Numbered from the stretch's first letter, positions 26,466 through 36,607 are shown. The stretch: 64,000 bases of DNA from CAWBRT01 sp963696525 (GCA_963696525.1 CAVOKO010000011.1:124001-188000), one strand, 5' to 3'. The notes: generated by a model from the sequence alone, not told the origin. Numbers and translations are program-made.

Positions 26466-27218
26466 TCACTTCAAAAAAAATCTTAGCGCCAGTCCCGTTA
26501 TGCCGTCATGGAAGGCATGAGCGATCATTCCCGGACGAAGGCTTCGGCGGAAATGCGCGAGCAAACCGAACAGCATTCCGTAGATTCCCACCAGCATCAT
26601 GCGGCGTACACCTTCGTAACCGTGCGCCGAGCCAAAGATCAACCCGGAGAGGACGATTCCGGCCCAGACATTCTTGGCCAGGGCAGCCAACTGGCGCTGC
26701 AGATAACCGCGGAAGACGACTTCTTCGCAGATTCCAGCGGTCACACTGAGCAGAATCCAAAGCACGACCTCGCGCGCGCTGCGGGGCACGAGGAACCCAA
26801 TCTGCCTCTGTACATCGTCGAGTTGATTGCCCCCCGCAAGGTGCAGCAGGCGTGCCGCGAGCGACAGCGCGACCATCGCCGCTATCCAGAAGCCGGCAGC
26901 CGTCAACAGGTCGATCAGCACGTCTTCGATCTCGCGCCATCGTCCGCCTACGAGTTCCCGCAGACCGGTTCCCGATTTGTGCGCGCCCCAAAGGCAAAAG
27001 GCGAACAGCAACCACTCCCAGGTCAGGGTCAGGACATACTGCAGGACGCGGGCGCGCGAGCTGGCGATCAGATGCTGCCGGTTGCTGCCGCTGGCCGACA
27101 GTAGCAAGATCGCGACGACTAGCACGGCCGTGTGCCAGAGAGGCGCTATAGGTTGCGGGGCGCCGGAGGGGCCGTCCGCGTCAGCCGCAGTCTCCGTTGG
27201 GTTTCCAGTTTCGCTCAT
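26466..27218 (-). CDS. CPBP family intramembrane glutamic metalloprotease
   Basis: The 250-residue membrane protein has about seven hydrophobic segments. The CPBP (Abi) signatures are all present: EEVVFRGYLQRQL with the catalytic Glu pair and Arg, GLIFGSAHGYEG with the first His, and MIAHAFHDGI with the second. Related proteins (Rce1, bacterial Abi) cleave membrane substrates or mature peptides. The substrate is unknown. It is transcribed away from yifB with a 147-nt gap containing the likely shared promoter region. Confidence 0.88.
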   Translation of the reverse strand: MSETGNPTETAADADGPSGAPQPIAPLWHTAVLVVAILLLSASGSNRQHLIASSRARVLQYVLTLTWEWLLFAFCLWGAHKSGTGLRELVGGRWREIEDVLIDLLTAAGFWIAAMVALSLAARLLHLAGGNQLDDVQRQIGFLVPRSAREVVLWILLSVTAGICEEVVFRGYLQRQLAALAKNVWAGIVLSGLIFGSAHGYEGVRRMMLVGIYGMLFGLLAHFRRSLRPGMIAHAFHDGITGLALRFFLK

Positions 27219-27365
27219 GGCAGCGCAATCTTATCAGGCAAGCCCGTGCGTCATATCACCGCTGCCGTTTTGCTTCCCCTGATCGACACCGACGGGGTGA
27301 CCAGTGGCGCAGGGCGGGGGTAAAGCATATGCTAGGGACAGTTGTACTCTGTTTCGCGTCCTTTT

Positions 27366-28913
27366 ATGCTCTTTAAGACTCTTTCCGCCGCCGTCTACGG
27401 GATCGACGCCAATCTGGTCGATGTCGAGGTCGATGTTTCGGGCGTGAAGCTCGGAGAAGATCACTTCACGACCGTCGGTCTGCCCGATGCTGCCGTTCGG
27501 GAGAGCCGCGAGCGAATTCGCGCGGCGCTCAAGAACTCCGGGTACGATGTTCCGCCAACCCATATCACGGTCAACCTTGCTCCAGCGGACATGAAGAAAG
27601 AGGGATCGGGCTTCGATCTTCCCATGGCCCTCGGCATCCTGGGGGCGTATGGCGCTTTGAACAAGCGCGAGCTGAACGATTACGTGATGGTCGGCGAGTT
27701 GTCGCTCGACGGCAGCCTGCGCGGCGTCCGCGGCACGCTGTCCATCGCCGTAGCGGCACGCACCAAGAAGATACTGAACCTGCTGGTGCCCGAGGTCAAC
27801 GCCCGCGAGGCGGCAATCGTGGAAGGCGTGAACGTGTTTCCAGTGCGCTCGTTGATGGAAGTGGTGCAGCTCATCAACACCGGAAACGGCGTGGCTCCGT
27901 TAAAGATCGCGGCCTCCGAGTTGCTCGGCCAGGGCGAGCGCCAGGGCGTCGACTTCAAAGACGTACGCGGGCAGCACACGGCTAAGCGTGCCATGGAGAT
28001 CGCCTGCGCGGGCGGACACAACATCCTGATGATCGGTCCTCCCGGCGGCGGCAAAACCATGCTCGCCAAGCGCATGCCCACCATCATGCCTCCGCTGACC
28101 TTCGAAGAGGCTCTGGAGACGACCAAGATTCATAGTGTGGCAGGCGTGCTCGAGCCGGGCGCGGGTCTGGTGAGCGTGCGTCCGTTCCGCTCGCCGCACC
28201 ACACTATCAGCGACGCCGGGCTGATCGGTGGAGGCATGATACCGCGGCCCGGCGAAGTCTCGCTCGCGCACAATGGCGTGCTGTTCCTCGACGAGTTGCC
28301 GGAGTTTCCCCGAAACGTGCTGGAGGTGATGCGGCAGCCCCTGGAAGACGGCACCGTTTCCATCGCGCGCGCCGCCATGTCGCTGACGTTTCCGGCGCGA
28401 TTCATGCTGGCGGCTGCCATGAATCCCTGTCCCTGCGGGTACTTCAACGACCGCACCCGCGAATGCCACTGCACTCCGCCGATGATCCAGCGCTACCTGT
28501 CGAAAATGTCCGGCCCGCTGCTCGACCGCATCGACATTCATATCGACGTGCCTGCGGTGAACTATAAAGAACTGCGCGGAGGCTCTACGCCCGAGGATTC
28601 GGCCACGGTTCGAGCCCGTGTGTTGCGGGCACGGGAGATGCAATTGGCCCGCTTCAAGGCCGTAGGAGAAAGGATCTATTCCAACGCGCAGATGGGGTCC
28701 CGGCACATTCGCCAATTCTGCGAGCTGTCCGCCGAGTGTGAGCGTCTACTGGAGCGCGCCATGAGCATGCAGGGCCTCAGCGCCCGGGCTCACGACCGCA
28801 TCTTGAAGGTATCGCGGACCATTGCGGATCTGGAGAATGTGAGCCAGATCGAAGTCAAGCATATCGCCGAAGCCATCCAATACCGCAGCCTCGACCGGAG
28901 TTACTGGACCTGA
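27366..28913 (+). CDS. YifB/ComM family Mg-chelatase-like AAA+ ATPase
   Basis: ComM is an AAA+ helicase that promotes branch migration during natural transformation; YifB is its widely conserved homologue. The 515-residue protein has an N-terminal Lon-protease-like fold (FTTVGLPDAAVRESRERIRAALKNSGY), Walker A MIGPPGGGKTMLAKR, Walker B GVLFLDELPEF, a sensor region AAMNPCPCGYF with a zinc-like C-rich stretch (CPCG ... CHC), and the C-terminal Mg-chelatase domain. The start MLFKTLSAAVYGIDA is canonical, so the earlier TTG at 27342 is rejected. A likely -10 (TATGCT) lies at 27328-27333. Confidence 0.92.
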   Translation: MLFKTLSAAVYGIDANLVDVEVDVSGVKLGEDHFTTVGLPDAAVRESRERIRAALKNSGYDVPPTHITVNLAPADMKKEGSGFDLPMALGILGAYGALNKRELNDYVMVGELSLDGSLRGVRGTLSIAVAARTKKILNLLVPEVNAREAAIVEGVNVFPVRSLMEVVQLINTGNGVAPLKIAASELLGQGERQGVDFKDVRGQHTAKRAMEIACAGGHNILMIGPPGGGKTMLAKRMPTIMPPLTFEEALETTKIHSVAGVLEPGAGLVSVRPFRSPHHTISDAGLIGGGMIPRPGEVSLAHNGVLFLDELPEFPRNVLEVMRQPLEDGTVSIARAAMSLTFPARFMLAAAMNPCPCGYFNDRTRECHCTPPMIQRYLSKMSGPLLDRIDIHIDVPAVNYKELRGGSTPEDSATVRARVLRAREMQLARFKAVGERIYSNAQMGSRHIRQFCELSAECERLLERAMSMQGLSARAHDRILKVSRTIADLENVSQIEVKHIAEAIQYRSLDRSYWT

Positions 28914-29085
28914 TGATCGCCCTGACCGTTCCGCATGGAATTGAATGCGGAGTTGCGCGTGGTAGGGCAGACCAAGCGAGGCGCTACGGGATGTGTAACC
29001 CACAGAGCCGCAACGCATTTGCTCGTATTCTCACCCCAGAACAAGTCTGTTTTTCAGCCATCTGTTAGACGAATGCCGAAAAATC

Positions 29086-29368
29086 TTGACCGAAGCCCAC
29101 TCCAGTGTTTATCTTAAGGTCGTGGCCTGAGATAGTTTGCCCGTGTGGACTGTGGCTTGTGGGTCTCCCATGAGGCAGTTTGTAAGTTTGGCTGAGTAGA
29201 AATCTCGGTTCCCCCAGCAAAACTATAAGCGCACAAAAGGGTTCTAATGTTGGGGATTTGGTGTGCATCCGTGACGATCAGGTCTTGCTGAAGGTGTTCG
29301 GACCGTCAGCAGGAAACGGAGCGCTAGATGCAAGAAAAGAGCGACTCCGGCTCGGGTCAATGCATCTA
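29086..29368 (+). ncRNA. candidate structured RNA or long leader upstream of rpoZ
   Basis: The 570-nt gap between yifB and rpoZ holds no credible gene. A promoter-like pair TTGACC (29086-29091) and TATCTT (29110-29115), 18 nt apart, precedes three stem-loops. The first closes CTGAGAT (29127) with ATCTCGG (29202) around an inner stem CTTGTGGG/CCCATGAG. The second is TTGCTGA/TCAGCAG (29285-29312). The third is TAGATGCA/TGCATCTA (29325-29368) with an inner stem. It may be an independent small RNA, 6S RNA included, or a long rpoZ leader. I cannot assign a family. Confidence 0.35.
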
Positions 29369-29483
29369 AGCAGTTGCGGTATGTAATTCCAGGCTCCCGA
29401 TACCGAGACCCCCGTTCAAAATCAAAAAATGGGTGCATGCCGTAAAGATCCGTATTGGGTATTAGCGCACCATGGAGCAACTT

Positions 29484-29699
29484 ATGCGTTCAGATAAGGT
29501 TTTTGAGGCTTTACATACATTGCAGAATCGTTATATGCTCTGCCAGCTTGCTTCCAAAGCTACCCGCAAGTTTCATAAGCCGAGCACCAGAATCCAGGAC
29601 ACTACCAATGAGGTATTGAACCGGATTGCGGGTTCGGAGCGGGACGACATATTGACTGAACCGAAAAATGTGAGCGAAGCGCAGCGTCGCGCTGCCTGA
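29484..29699 (+). CDS. rpoZ: RNA polymerase omega subunit
   Basis: The omega subunit stabilises beta' assembly in RNA polymerase. The 71-residue product begins MRSDKVFEALHTLQNRYMLCQLASKATRKFHKP and continues TRIQDTTNEVLNRI, which is the acidobacterial omega pattern (NRYxLCxLAxKATRKxHxP). The start at 29484 follows GGAG by six bases; an in-frame ATG at 29472 is less likely. It lies 140 nt before rho. Confidence 0.88.
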   Translation: MRSDKVFEALHTLQNRYMLCQLASKATRKFHKPSTRIQDTTNEVLNRIAGSERDDILTEPKNVSEAQRRAA

Positions 29700-29839
29700 G
29701 GCGGTTTTGCGGGCTAAGGCTTGGTCCAACCATGCTGTTCGAGCCTAGGTTGGACCAGGAGAGCCTGCTCTTCGCCGCGCGCCATCCGTGCGCTGCGCAA
29801 TTTCTTCCGACCTTCCTGTATTCATTCCCGTAGGTGAAC

Positions 29840-31090
<1,251 letters not shown>

Positions 31091-31117
31091 GCGAGCCACT
31101 TTCTACTCGGCAAAACC

Positions 31118-31140
31118 AGCCCGGCGCGAGCCGGGCTTTT
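31118..31140 (+). terminator. intrinsic terminator of rho
   Basis: AGCCCGGC, loop GCGA and GCCGGGCT form a perfect 8-bp stem that runs into TTTT, about 30 nt after the rho stop. Confidence 0.85.
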
Positions 31141-31233
31141 GCGTTGGACCGAGAGGGCATCGAGCGATGCGGGTTGGCGAAGGGATGTGATGTCGCAGAG
31201 ATTTCCAGGAACACGATAAGGATGATTGACGCT

Positions 31234-31896
31234 CTACGAAGCCTGTGCCAGCTTTGCGATCAGTCGTTCCAGAGCGGCCCGATCAGCCTCGCTCATCTCC
31301 TCGAATTTCATTCCCATGCCAACACCGGGATGCGAGGTGCGAACTTCCGCGATGAAGCGGATGGTGATTGACTCGGCGTTGAGCAACGAAGCCAGTCTGG
31401 TTCCCACCGGATAAGTCTCCATCAGTTCGATGTAGCAGCCACTCGAGCTGATATCGGTTACCGCCGCGGAAATCGACCCGGTGCCTTCCGGCTGGCGCAT
31501 GGAAATCGAGGCGCGGCAAGGGTAACGCGGCGCAGCCCGCCGATCGATGGATGGGTAGCGCTCGTCGAACTGTGCGAAATCAATACCCCAGAAGTTTTGC
31601 ACCACATCCAAGGGCCGTATTTCGATTTCGCCGGCTTCCGGAGCGCCTGCCTGCCCGGCCCAGACGACGCAAAAACGGCCTCTACGGCCCTCATATTCCA
31701 CTCCAAGGATCTCGCCGACGGGCACTGCATGCTCGATGCCGGCGATGGAGGCGCGATCTGGACCGGCATTGACCACCTGCGCCGTCTGTATAAACGGTAC
31801 TCCAGAAGCCGACATGCCCCACACGCTCACCTGCATATGAACCTCAATGCGAAGTAGCTGGCGGACGTTGCCCACCGAGTTGAACGCAAGCGACAA
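31234..31896 (-). CDS. PilZ-domain protein, possible c-di-GMP receptor
   Basis: The 220-residue protein has two parts. Residues about 10-110 resemble the N-terminal beta domain found in acidobacterial PilZ proteins (LRIEVHMQVSVWGMSASGVPFIQ). The C-terminal PilZ domain carries RRAAPRYPCRASISM and DISSSGCYIEL, close to the RxxxR and D/NxSxxG c-di-GMP motifs. Cyclic-di-GMP binding would link it to motility or surface behaviour. The start is probably the TTG at 31896, preceded by AGGGGG; ATG at 31836 would remove conserved sequence. It converges on rho. Confidence 0.78.
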   Translation of the reverse strand: MSLAFNSVGNVRQLLRIEVHMQVSVWGMSASGVPFIQTAQVVNAGPDRASIAGIEHAVPVGEILGVEYEGRRGRFCVVWAGQAGAPEAGEIEIRPLDVVQNFWGIDFAQFDERYPSIDRRAAPRYPCRASISMRQPEGTGSISAAVTDISSSGCYIELMETYPVGTRLASLLNAESITIRFIAEVRTSHPGVGMGMKFEEMSEADRAALERLIAKLAQAS

Positions 31897-32070
31897 TATC
31901 TAACCCCCTGGCGCCGTCGAGTAGCAACGAGACGGAGATACCAGTGCCTATTGTTATAGGCTGCAGCTCTTGCCACGACAAGGCAAAAACTGCATTTTAA
32001 AAAGGAGTTGTACCGGTTCAGTAAGCCTGCCAAATTGGGCTTCCGCTAACCCCAGCTTATGAAACAAGCT

Positions 32071-33294
32071 TCAAGCCTTCGTCGCCTGCAAGGTCTTCGG
32101 CTGGTAGACGCAGAATGGCTCCGCCGCCATGTAATCGCCGGTTGCCGCATACGCTCGTGCCCGGCAACCCATGCAGACGTTGCGGAATTCACAGCACCCA
32201 CACTTCCCGGTCAGCTGGTTGTTGTCGCGCAGGGTTTCAAATACCTGTGACTTGGTCCAGACTTCGGCAAACGACTGCTTCCGCAGATCTCCCGCCAATG
32301 CCGGAAGGTAACCGCAGGGAAAAACTTCGCCTTCGTGGGAGATAAAACAGACTCCCGTTCCCGCCAGGCATCCTTTGGTCACCGCATTCAGGCCATCCGG
32401 ATGCTTGCCGCCACCAGGGTGTCCCCCGGGATGACCACCGGCTCTCGCCGCTGGCTTCAAGGCGATGCCGGTCGAACCCGGCATAGTCATTTCCGTGGCC
32501 CCGATTGCCGGCTCCGCAACAGTCGTGGCGGGCATGACGCCATATCCCTCCGCTTTGCGCTCGGCGGCGCGCCGCTGGCGGACGACCCGGAAGTAATGCG
32601 GAGCGCAGGTGGCCTTCAGCTCGATGTCGCCAATCTGCTCCTGATCGTAAAACCAGTTGAGAATGTCCTCGTACTCTTGCGGAGGCACCATCTGCGCCTC
32701 GGCAATGTCGACCCCGCAACCCACCGGAACCAACAAGAAAGTGTGCAAGGCATCGGCCCCGAGGTTGCGAACCAGGTCAAGCACGGCGGGCAATTGTTTG
32801 GCGTTGTGCCGTGCGATCGTCATATTGATCTGCACCGGCATGCCGATCTCTTTGAGATTGCGAAAGCCGTAAATGGCGGCATCGAAGGCACCTGGAATGC
32901 CGCGGAATGTGTCATGCGTTTCCGGATTTACGCCATCCAGGCTGATCGAGACGCGCTTTACCCCCGCGTCCACGATCTTGCGGGCGATTTCCTTGGTCAC
33001 AAGGGTTCCGTTGGTGGCCAGTGCGACCCGTAATCCACGATCCGTGGCAAAACTTGCGAGCTGAAAGATATCGGTGCGATAAAGCGGCTCGCCGCCGCTG
33101 AGTACCAGAATCGGATTAGCGAACTCGGATATCTGGGTGATGATGTCGAGGGCCTTGGGGGTGGCAAGATCGGCGGGCGAAGTCAACTCCGTCGCCGTCG
33201 CGCGACAGTGAATGCAGCGAAGATTGCATCCCTTTGTGACCTCCCAGAACACCAGCCTCGGTTTGTATTCCTGTGATGCGCCTGCCTGATTCAT
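32071..33294 (-). CDS. radical SAM/SPASM protein, AhbD/NirJ-like
   Basis: The 407-residue radical SAM enzyme has the 4Fe-4S motif in WEVTKGCNLRCIHCRATATEL, then LSGGEPLYR, LATNGT and SISLDGVNPETHDTFRG. It ends with a SPASM cysteine cluster (FPCGYLPAL ... CGCCEFRNVCMGCRARA). The pattern is that of AhbD (heme synthase of the siroheme route), NirJ and peptide-maturase relatives. A Gly/His-rich insert (GGHPGGHPGGGKHPDG) near residues 295-315 is unusual. The start at 33294 follows AAGGAG by five bases. No other tetrapyrrole gene lies nearby, so AhbD function is inference. Confidence 0.78.
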   Translation of the reverse strand: MNQAGASQEYKPRLVFWEVTKGCNLRCIHCRATATELTSPADLATPKALDIITQISEFANPILVLSGGEPLYRTDIFQLASFATDRGLRVALATNGTLVTKEIARKIVDAGVKRVSISLDGVNPETHDTFRGIPGAFDAAIYGFRNLKEIGMPVQINMTIARHNAKQLPAVLDLVRNLGADALHTFLLVPVGCGVDIAEAQMVPPQEYEDILNWFYDQEQIGDIELKATCAPHYFRVVRQRRAAERKAEGYGVMPATTVAEPAIGATEMTMPGSTGIALKPAARAGGHPGGHPGGGKHPDGLNAVTKGCLAGTGVCFISHEGEVFPCGYLPALAGDLRKQSFAEVWTKSQVFETLRDNNQLTGKCGCCEFRNVCMGCRARAYAATGDYMAAEPFCVYQPKTLQATKA

Positions 33295-33487
33295 GACTTC
33301 TCCTTCAAACGCTCTCGGCCCTTTTGGCGAGGTCCCCCGCAAATTTGGCTGCCCCAATCCCGCTTTTGTCGGAGCCCCCGGCGAGTCTGGGTGCCCCAGT
33401 CCCGCTTTTGGACTGATGTGGGAAAGTTGCGCGCGGGGCTATTGCTCGACCGCAAGCTCAAGATAAATTGATCGTTACCCGAGGAGC

Positions 33488-33525
33488 CGTGACTTTAATC
33501 ACCAGCAATTGTGACTCTTGTCACT
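33488..33525. promoter_or_regulatory. two CRP/FNR-type palindromic boxes
   Basis: CGTGACTTTAATCACC (33488-33503) and TGTGACTCTTGTCACT (33510-33525) both fit GTGA-N6-TCAC. Their centres are 22 bp apart, about two helical turns, so two dimers would sit on the same face. They lie in the 450-nt divergent gap between the AhbD-like gene and the ChW-repeat gene. The gap also has two copies of a GCCCCARTCCCGCTTTTG motif (33343-33366 and 33392-33414 approximately). Confidence 0.5.
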
Positions 33526-33674
33526 TAGAGAAAAGCGCGGGCACACTGGTTCGCGGGCGTCAGTTTCCGGATGGCTTGTCGCTCATCAACTGACCACGGC
33601 TGAGTTCCCAGAAGGAGCAGGCTGCTGAACGTGAGCTAATCTGCCATAAAAGTACTGCAAGGAAAGGCGGGGTG

Positions 33675-33692
33675 TGATTCAATTCTGAATCA
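33675..33692. promoter_or_regulatory. operator-like palindrome before the ChW-repeat gene
   Basis: TGATTCA ATTC TGAATCA is a perfect 7-bp inverted repeat centred about 60 nt before the ATG at 33746. Confidence 0.35.
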
Positions 33693-33745
33693 TGCCATTT
33701 ATCTATCAACTGTTCAATAAATTAGATCGCCCAAAGGAGCACCCA

Positions 33746-34243
33746 ATGGGAAAGCAAATTCTTGCGGTATCTTGCATGTTTTTCTTCTTAACCGGCCTTG
33801 GCTGGGCGCAGAAGACCGCGCTTCAGTCTACGGAAGTCATGGGCGTTGTTCACCTGCAAGACATAGGTGATCAGCCACTGTATGACTCCACGTGGGCCGG
33901 GACCAAGGGACAATCCAGGCGCCTTGAGGGTTTTTCGGTAAACTTTATAGCCCCACCACGGGGCCTCGGCCTTGAGTACATGTGTCACCTGCAGGATGTG
34001 GGGGACGTGCCGTGGATACCCGGCGGCTCGTTCTGCGGCACGCGCGGCCAATCGCGTCGGCTTGAGGGGTTCGCCATCCGACTCACTGGCGCCAACGCAG
34101 CCTATTACGACGTCTTCTACGCTTGCCATCTGCAGGACATCGGTGACGTGGGACCTCTCGAAAATGGGGCCTTTTGTGGAACGCGAGGGCAATCCAGACG
34201 CCTCGAGGCCATGGAGGTGTGGGTGAAGCCAAGAACGCCATAG
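33746..34243 (+). CDS. secreted protein with three ChW-like repeats
   Basis: The 165-residue protein has a signal peptide (QILAVSCMFFFLTGLGWAQ) and then three copies of a unit of about 38 residues. Each unit starts HLQDIGD or HLQDVGD and ends GTKGQSRRLEGF, GTRGQSRRLEGF or GTRGQSRRLEAM. This matches the clostridial hydrophobic-W (ChW) repeat (GTTGQSLRLEAI pattern), a beta-rich surface domain known mainly from Clostridia. Function is unknown; surface binding is likely. The start at 33746 follows AAGGAG by seven bases. A regulatory palindrome and two CRP/FNR-like boxes lie upstream. Confidence 0.72.
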   Translation: MGKQILAVSCMFFFLTGLGWAQKTALQSTEVMGVVHLQDIGDQPLYDSTWAGTKGQSRRLEGFSVNFIAPPRGLGLEYMCHLQDVGDVPWIPGGSFCGTRGQSRRLEGFAIRLTGANAAYYDVFYACHLQDIGDVGPLENGAFCGTRGQSRRLEAMEVWVKPRTP

Positions 34244-34428
34244 ATTGTGCTTTTGTTCCCCGGGTTACTATATAGCTTAGGTTCCCCGGGCCAGAGTGCC
34301 TACATCTATTAATCACCAACGTTTCAGATTAGTCGAACCCCACGGCCTCGCAAGCCAAGGAATGAGATAGGAAAGTTCTAAAATCGTCTGCTAAAGCCGA
34401 CCATTCTTTCTCTCACAGTTTCAGTAAG

Positions 34429-35049
34429 TTACGCAGCTTTTGCCGCTCTCGATTTTGCCCCTTTTTTCGGTACATTCGGTACAATTGAGAGCAGCTCGAA
34501 GTCGATTCCACACTGTTCGGACCACTTCTTGCGGAATGCAACGTCCTCTTTGATTTTGTCGTAGAGGTCGCTCATGTTTGTCCCGGCATGCCCCATCCAA
34601 AACTTGTATAGCCCCTCGGGGCAGTCCGTTCGGTTCCGCAGGTACGTGTTCCTGAATCGCCGAAAGGCGTGATTTCCGGCCTTATGCGTTCCGGTGTGTG
34701 GGTTAACGTAGCCAAGTTTCTTCAGGGCCGGGTGGAGATGGCGACGAATGATATTGGTCGGCGAGACGGGCTTGCCGTGTCGGGTGCAAAACAAATACCC
34801 CTTTTTGCGTTCGCCGACGTAGCCCTTCAGGAGGTTGGCAATCATCGGATGAAGGTCAACCTGCCGCTTGGCGCTCGCCGTTTTGAGCCGTAGCTCCACC
34901 CTGCACTGACGGGCTTTCTGTGCGACGGTGATAGTCAGAAAATCCGGGGAAATGTGCTTGTCAATTTCAAGACCAAGCGCCTCCCCGATCCTCAAACCAG
35001 CCGCACCGCACCGATGACAAATTCGCCTTCCGACATAACCTACAACCAA
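34429..35049 (-). pseudogene. tyrosine integrase, N-terminally truncated
   Basis: The open frame encodes only the catalytic half of a phage/island integrase. GLRIGEALGLEID gives the first Arg, HAFRRFRNTYLRN the HxxR pair, MGHAGTNMSDLYDK the second His and the nucleophile Tyr. The arm- and core-binding domains are absent. About 17 residues upstream of GLRIGE (CHRCGAA and before) come from repeat DNA, so homology ends near base 34990-35000. The break coincides with the tandem repeats at 35005-35290. It is a remnant of the mobile element that brought the accessory region, probably unable to integrate. Confidence 0.8.
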
Positions 35050-35290
35050 AACATAAAACCTGCCATGTTGAAGCCTGACAAATACCGCACAGTGGGAGCC
35101 GGTAATGTTAGTGGCATTTTTGTATCTGGACTTTACCTACAACCTCAATATGTAACCTGTCATATTGAGCCTATGAAAAGCATTGCACAGCAGGAGCCAA
35201 ACAAAGTTGATGGCAAATTTGCATGGGGATATTACCTTTTGCCACCTGTCATAGTGAAGCTTGAAAGAAAGCCGCACAGCGGAAAGGGTG
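35005..35290. repeat. about three degenerate 93-bp tandem repeats
   Basis: The core begins CCTGYCATRTTGAAGC at 35059, 35156 and 35245, and each copy continues to a CCGCACAG-like block about 35 nt later. A second block, GATGGCAAATTTGC-like, recurs at about 35013, 35111 and 35207, then ACCTACAACC-like. Unit lengths are 97 and 89 bp. They separate the truncated integrase from the HTH gene at 35331 and may be regulatory or origin-like. No spacer pattern of a CRISPR array is present. Confidence 0.65.
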
Positions 35291-35330
35291 AGCGCAGCTA
35301 GGCCGGACAAGGATCGAAAGGTTGAACGCT

Positions 35331-36527
35331 ATGGCAAAGAACGACACACATACTAAGGCAGAGCAGATCGGCGAGCCTGTTCAGAGTGATGTTCAATCTC
35401 AGGCAGCCACGGATCAGGATATCGAGCAAGTCGAAACAGTTCCGGCTTCCACGAGCGCCGATACGGCTCCTGAGATCGGTATGAGTCCGGGTAACTCTGA
35501 TGGGGCGGGTACCGGCGTTGCAGGCAAGTCATCAGCGGACAAAGACGAGGATTCGGAGACCGATCAGAACGATGAGTGCGCCGGACCCGACGTTGCGCCT
35601 GTCCGTACCTCGGGCGACATGGGTGAAGTACCGGAATCCAGTAATCCTCGGCTCAGCATGAACCAAGGTGCTAAAGAAGAGAACGACCAGGAGACCAGCC
35701 AACAGGCCGGAACGGCGAACGCTTCTGTTGCCTTGCAACAGAAGTCGCCGGAGATCACATTCAGGCCGCACGAGTCCCTCTCAACTGCGGAACTGCACAA
35801 AGCAACGGTGAACGCACGCAAAGTAGTCTACAAGCGCTGCGACGACACCGAGGCTTACATCTCCGGCGTGCTCGTGCCGTTCTGTCAAGAGGTCATCGAG
35901 CGTTACAAGCGGCAGGGTTTGGCGGCAAAAGACCGCCCAAATGGCAAGCCCACGGTCGAGGCTTACTTCAAGAGCATCGATCTCTCGTACAGCACTGTGT
36001 GGTCATGGATTCACCGCAAGAAAATGCGGCTCGCAATGCTTATAAAGCCGACCACCGTGCCATCGACCGGCGATAAAGGTAGAGGTAGCGATAAGCCGAA
36101 GCATTTGACCGACCTTGAATTCAAACTTTTGCAAGGCGCAACCAGCGTCCATGAGGCGCTGGTGGACATAAACCACGGTCACATTGACGAAGCCGTTACA
36201 AAGATCAAGGAGCACCTGCCGACCCTGGATCGGATTGAAGAACATCTTGAGCGTGGTGTGAAGCCCTCGGTTCTGAACCCAAGTGGAGATGCAAAGCCCG
36301 AACATGTCGAGCGCGACCGAGAAGCGAAATTGCCAAAGGCGGACGGCGTAACGGTTAAGCCTGGGTACCTTTGCAAATTTCAAGGCACCGACTACGAGGT
36401 CGTGGCGGTAACCGATGGGGACGATCATACGGCCACTTTGATTCGCCAGCACGATGGCAAAGAGATTGGTCCGGTTCCGGTGAGTGATCTCCGGTATGTC
36501 AGTGATCCGGAGGAGATAGCGTCGTAA
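35331..36527 (+). CDS. HTH-containing accessory protein, unknown function
   Basis: The 398-residue protein is not recognised by name. Residues 1-125 are acidic, low in complexity and probably disordered. Residues about 140-240 contain VPFCQEVIERYKRQG and TVEAYFKSIDLSYSTVWSWIHRKK, a helix-turn-helix-like stretch resembling plasmid or phage DUF3102-type proteins. The C-terminus (VKPGYLCKFQGTDYEVVAVTDGDDHTATLI) looks like a small beta barrel. ATG at 35331 is preferred over a TTG at 35322. It heads an operon with two small genes and follows the tandem repeats, which may bind it. Confidence 0.6.
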   Translation: MAKNDTHTKAEQIGEPVQSDVQSQAATDQDIEQVETVPASTSADTAPEIGMSPGNSDGAGTGVAGKSSADKDEDSETDQNDECAGPDVAPVRTSGDMGEVPESSNPRLSMNQGAKEENDQETSQQAGTANASVALQQKSPEITFRPHESLSTAELHKATVNARKVVYKRCDDTEAYISGVLVPFCQEVIERYKRQGLAAKDRPNGKPTVEAYFKSIDLSYSTVWSWIHRKKMRLAMLIKPTTVPSTGDKGRGSDKPKHLTDLEFKLLQGATSVHEALVDINHGHIDEAVTKIKEHLPTLDRIEEHLERGVKPSVLNPSGDAKPEHVERDREAKLPKADGVTVKPGYLCKFQGTDYEVVAVTDGDDHTATLIRQHDGKEIGPVPVSDLRYVSDPEEIAS

Positions 36528-36607
36528 TTAACACGCAGAAGTGAACTTTGCGCAACATGAGTTGCCAAAGCACGAGTACAGCCGCAGGTTTAATTATAGG
36601 AGGTGGC

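Noticed and set aside
26219..26749. 176-codon plus-strand frame
   Set aside because: No conserved sequence; overlaps the CPBP gene in antisense.
28935..29117. 60-codon frame between yifB and rpoZ
   Set aside because: No family, no ribosome-binding site, and it covers a promoter-like sequence.
35005..35290. CRISPR array
   Set aside because: Repeats are degenerate, about 93 bp with no unique spacers, and no cas gene is present.
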